The notes beneath the pieces were generated by a model, which searched no databases, was not told where the DNA came from, and worked only from the letters and a program-made list of their open reading frames with translations. The position numbers and the translations under genes were made by a program. Shown in pieces: positions 61,889 to 64,000 of a stretch of DNA of 64,000 nt. Each line of letters starts with the position of its first letter. Within the stretch, counting starts at the first letter, position 1. Origin of the DNA: Bolinopsis microptera (lineage: Eukaryota; Ctenophora; Tentaculata; Lobata; Bolinopsidae); the NCBI RefSeq assembly GCF_026151205.1, contig NC_087082.1, positions 16,585,401 through 16,649,400 of the forward strand. The letters are read 5' to 3'.

Positions 61889-63483
61889 TTGGTGGAATTA
61901 AGCCTCCGATCCTCTGTTGGGGTGTTCGATCAAAATTGGTTCATACAGCTCATTGGTATCCCTACGGGTGGATCACTATGTGTCCAAATCGCAAACATAG
62001 CAGTCTACTACCTAATGAACAAATGTGTTTAAAGTAACCCAGAGCTCATGAAGAAGATCGTATCAGCCAGGCGTTACATTGACGACGGAGCAGGTTTGTT
62101 TGAGGGAACTACAGATGAGTTAAAAATTTGGATTGCAGATGTCAACAAAGCACTCCTCCCCCATGGCCTAATCATTGATGAGTACCAAATAGAAGATCCT
62201 GGTAAATACGTATCTTTCCTTGACATAATGTTCACTTTCGATTCCTTGGTCTCCCTCCAAACGGATTTGTTCATAAAGAAAACGGACTCTCGTTCATACC
62301 TACACTTTAAAAGCTCCCACCCAAACCATATCTATTCCGGTATCGTATACTCTCAATGCCTTAGACTCAGAAGGATCATCAACTGCCAAGAACGCCTCAA
62401 AGGACACATCGACAACCTCAAAAAAGCCTTCCTTGCTGCGTGTTACCCTAGGAAAATGGTATAGAACATTAGTAATAAGGTTCTCAATTCAACAAGATCA
62501 CTGTTACGCAAAGTTCAATCTCCTGATGACCAGACATCTTTACACCTTCCAATCAGGGTCATATCTACTTATGGTAGTGATGATGATTTGGTGTCTGTGA
62601 CTAAGAAGTATGAAGAACACCTCTCAAGAACAAGGAGTTTCAGTGAAAGTGATACTGTTGAAACATCCCAAGAGACCTCCTCAACAGCTTTCACGCCTAG
62701 GAAGAAAATATTCAGTTACACCAAGAAAACAGGACCAAGCCTAAAATCTCGCCTTGTCAAATTGAAAGAACTTGCTTTAGTAGCTAAACATGGTCCAACC
62801 AGCAAATGCCATATGCCAAGATGCAAATGCTGCGAACTTGTCAAAGGCAGCCATGGCCCATGAATTCAAAGTTAACGGCGAGAAGGTTAAAGCTTCCCCT
62901 GGAAACTGCCTGAGTTACAACATCATTTATCTGTTCCAATGTAGTTTCTGTAAAAAAGCTTACGTCGGCCGCACTACTCGCTCTCTACGGGTTAGAACTG
63001 GAGAACATAGGGTCAAATATTATAAACTTTTAAATGGTGATAAGGTAGATGAAACAAGTGATGAATATAGTTTGGGCTTACATTTGTTGGATCATGGTTT
63101 TAAACAAAGGGAGGATTTTAACAAAATTTTTAATGTTTCAATTATTGATAATTCTAGTCCTAAAACTTTAGAAGTTCGTGAACATAAATATATTCAACAA
63201 CTCAAGACTTTAAAACCTTTGGGAATAAACACTATAAATCTTTTTGGCCTTCCGTTACTCCTAACATCTTAATTTTAATTATTATACAACCGTTTTAAGA
63301 GTGTTCAGATTTTTAAAGGAATTTTGGGTTTTACTAACTTTTTACAATTTTTAGGCTTATGTCACTGAAGATGACGCCTTGCAACATGTTTGACGATAGC
63401 CTGTAAATTGATAGTTTGATCTCAATATTTACAACAAATCATCTAGCTTGATTGATTCAAAGGGAGAATTAAATTCCTCTGTT
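61889..63483 (+). mobile_element. Penelope-like element, 5'-truncated
   Basis: Inserted in the right copy of the 114-bp duplication (which resumes at TTTAATTTCAG, 63482). Carries RT, a linker zinc motif and a GIY-YIG endonuclease. The short TTT overlap at the junctions may be its target duplication. Confidence 0.85.
61891..63272 (+). pseudogene. Penelope reverse transcriptase with GIY-YIG endonuclease, broken
   Basis: RT core fragments IGIPTGGSLCVQIANIAVYY (about 61940-62010) and RRYIDDGAGLFEG (62068-62110, the YIDD active site). An in-frame TAA near 62030 and TAG at 62462-62464 interrupt the frame. The linker carries KCHMPRCKCCEL, the Cys pair typical of Penelope-like elements, where the frame shifts near 62850. 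The C-terminal GIY-YIG domain reads IIYLFQCSFCKKAYVGRTTR with the conserved Arg, then RTGEHR. Upstream RT motifs are missing. Confidence 0.88.
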
Positions 63484-63686
63484 TAATTTCAGATTTGACA
63501 TTTCGTCTCAGCAAAGTAACCATTTTAAATTACACTTTCAAGTTCTTGATACAGTCTTTTTCAGAGCAAGAAGATGCCCATGCCCCCTGTCGTTTTATTA
63601 CTTATTTGTTTAAACGAGTGATTTACCTTCATTTAAATAAAATACTGAATCGTTCATTACCATTTTTCTATCAATAAACAAATTCA

Positions 63687-63938
63687 GGTGAATGGATAAA
63701 TTATGCTACAGAGCATATTCTCAGAGGCTCTAGCATATGAGTATAAAAATAACACTACCACACTACCACAGTGTTATAAGAATAAGTAATAACACTACAA
63801 CAGCGAACAAAAACGTGCTACAGTTAAGTAACAATTTTTAAACAATTAATTTCACCAAAGAGATAATGATGCTCTCTAACTCCTCCTTGTAGTTCTAAAA
63901 TCAGATGTTATAATATTAAATATGGATACATTGTATAA
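63687..63938 (+). repeat. Direct repeat, right copy (partner 51533-51746)
   Basis: See the left copy. This copy has an extra ACTACCACA and a CTCTCTAACTCCTCCTTGTA segment; the rest is nearly identical. Confidence 0.9.
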
Positions 63939-64000
63939 ACGCTGCAATGCTGAACCATTGTCAGAAAAAGTGGCCCGTAGTCGGTGGAGAATGTTAGGAC

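Overview
This is a repeat-rich, intron-bearing metazoan genome window. Conserved animal genes are visible: the C-terminus of a glutamyl-prolyl/prolyl-tRNA synthetase, a TMC channel, a PKHD1L1 (fibrocystin-L)-like gene and a fucolectin-domain secreted protein. They have GT-AG introns and sit among AT-rich, transposon-dense sequence. The repertoire (Merlin, hAT, pogo-like and mariner-like relics, Polinton-type PolB, CR1/L2-like LINE, REL-encoding LINE, Penelope-like element, many MITEs) suits an aquatic invertebrate such as a cnidarian or a spiralian. The sequence alone does not settle the species.

Left part (1-24 kb). The last two exons of EPRS/ProRS (609-1191, +) follow a 50-bp tandem array made from their own intron/exon boundary. 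A TMC7-like gene runs on the minus strand (11475 to 3061). Its largest intron holds a nearly intact LINE and a MITE. A perfect RFX X-box lies about 310 bp upstream of its start. A 4-kb, 15-bp-unit minisatellite (12008-16056) separates it from a PKHD1L1-like gene (23950 to 16212, minus). That gene keeps its exon order but carries frame breaks and has no room for the second G8 domain. One PKHD1L1-like intron contains a small plus-strand secreted-protein gene, a sushi exon and a retroelement fragment.

Middle part (24-45 kb). A complete Merlin element (24247-28214) has long inverted repeats, an 8-bp duplication (AAACCAAC), an intact IS1595/Merlin transposase and, divergently, an intact second gene. 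The second gene encodes a CCHC knuckle, a Pro/Ala repeat and a basic C-terminus. The element sits inside a MITE that has an empty paralogue at 45180-45520. Next come an unrecognised single-exon gene (28801-29601), a broken Polinton-type DNA polymerase B with two likely introns and a hAT MITE inside it (30041-34888), a segmental duplication, a pogo-like relic (37338-38567), and a fucolectin gene (40954 to at least 44029) whose introns hold a SINE, a microsatellite and a large-TIR MITE.

Right part (45-64 kb). This is a nest of transposons. A 3-kb foldback element (47606-50616, 9-bp duplication) interrupts a mariner-like DNA-binding ORF. Its left arm holds an 819-bp extra segment with four CACGTG sites, a 45-codon ORF and a run of four hairpins. 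Further right are a TCAGGG-type hexamer array, a tRNA-derived SINE, LINE and hAT relics, and two retroelement insertions flanked by unusually long (about 115-119 bp) direct duplications. One of these encodes a restriction-like endonuclease. The right duplication of the other was later split by a Penelope-like element.

The most novel-looking items are the two-gene Merlin element, the long target duplications, the splice-acceptor minisatellite, and the E-box/hairpin cassette inside the foldback element.
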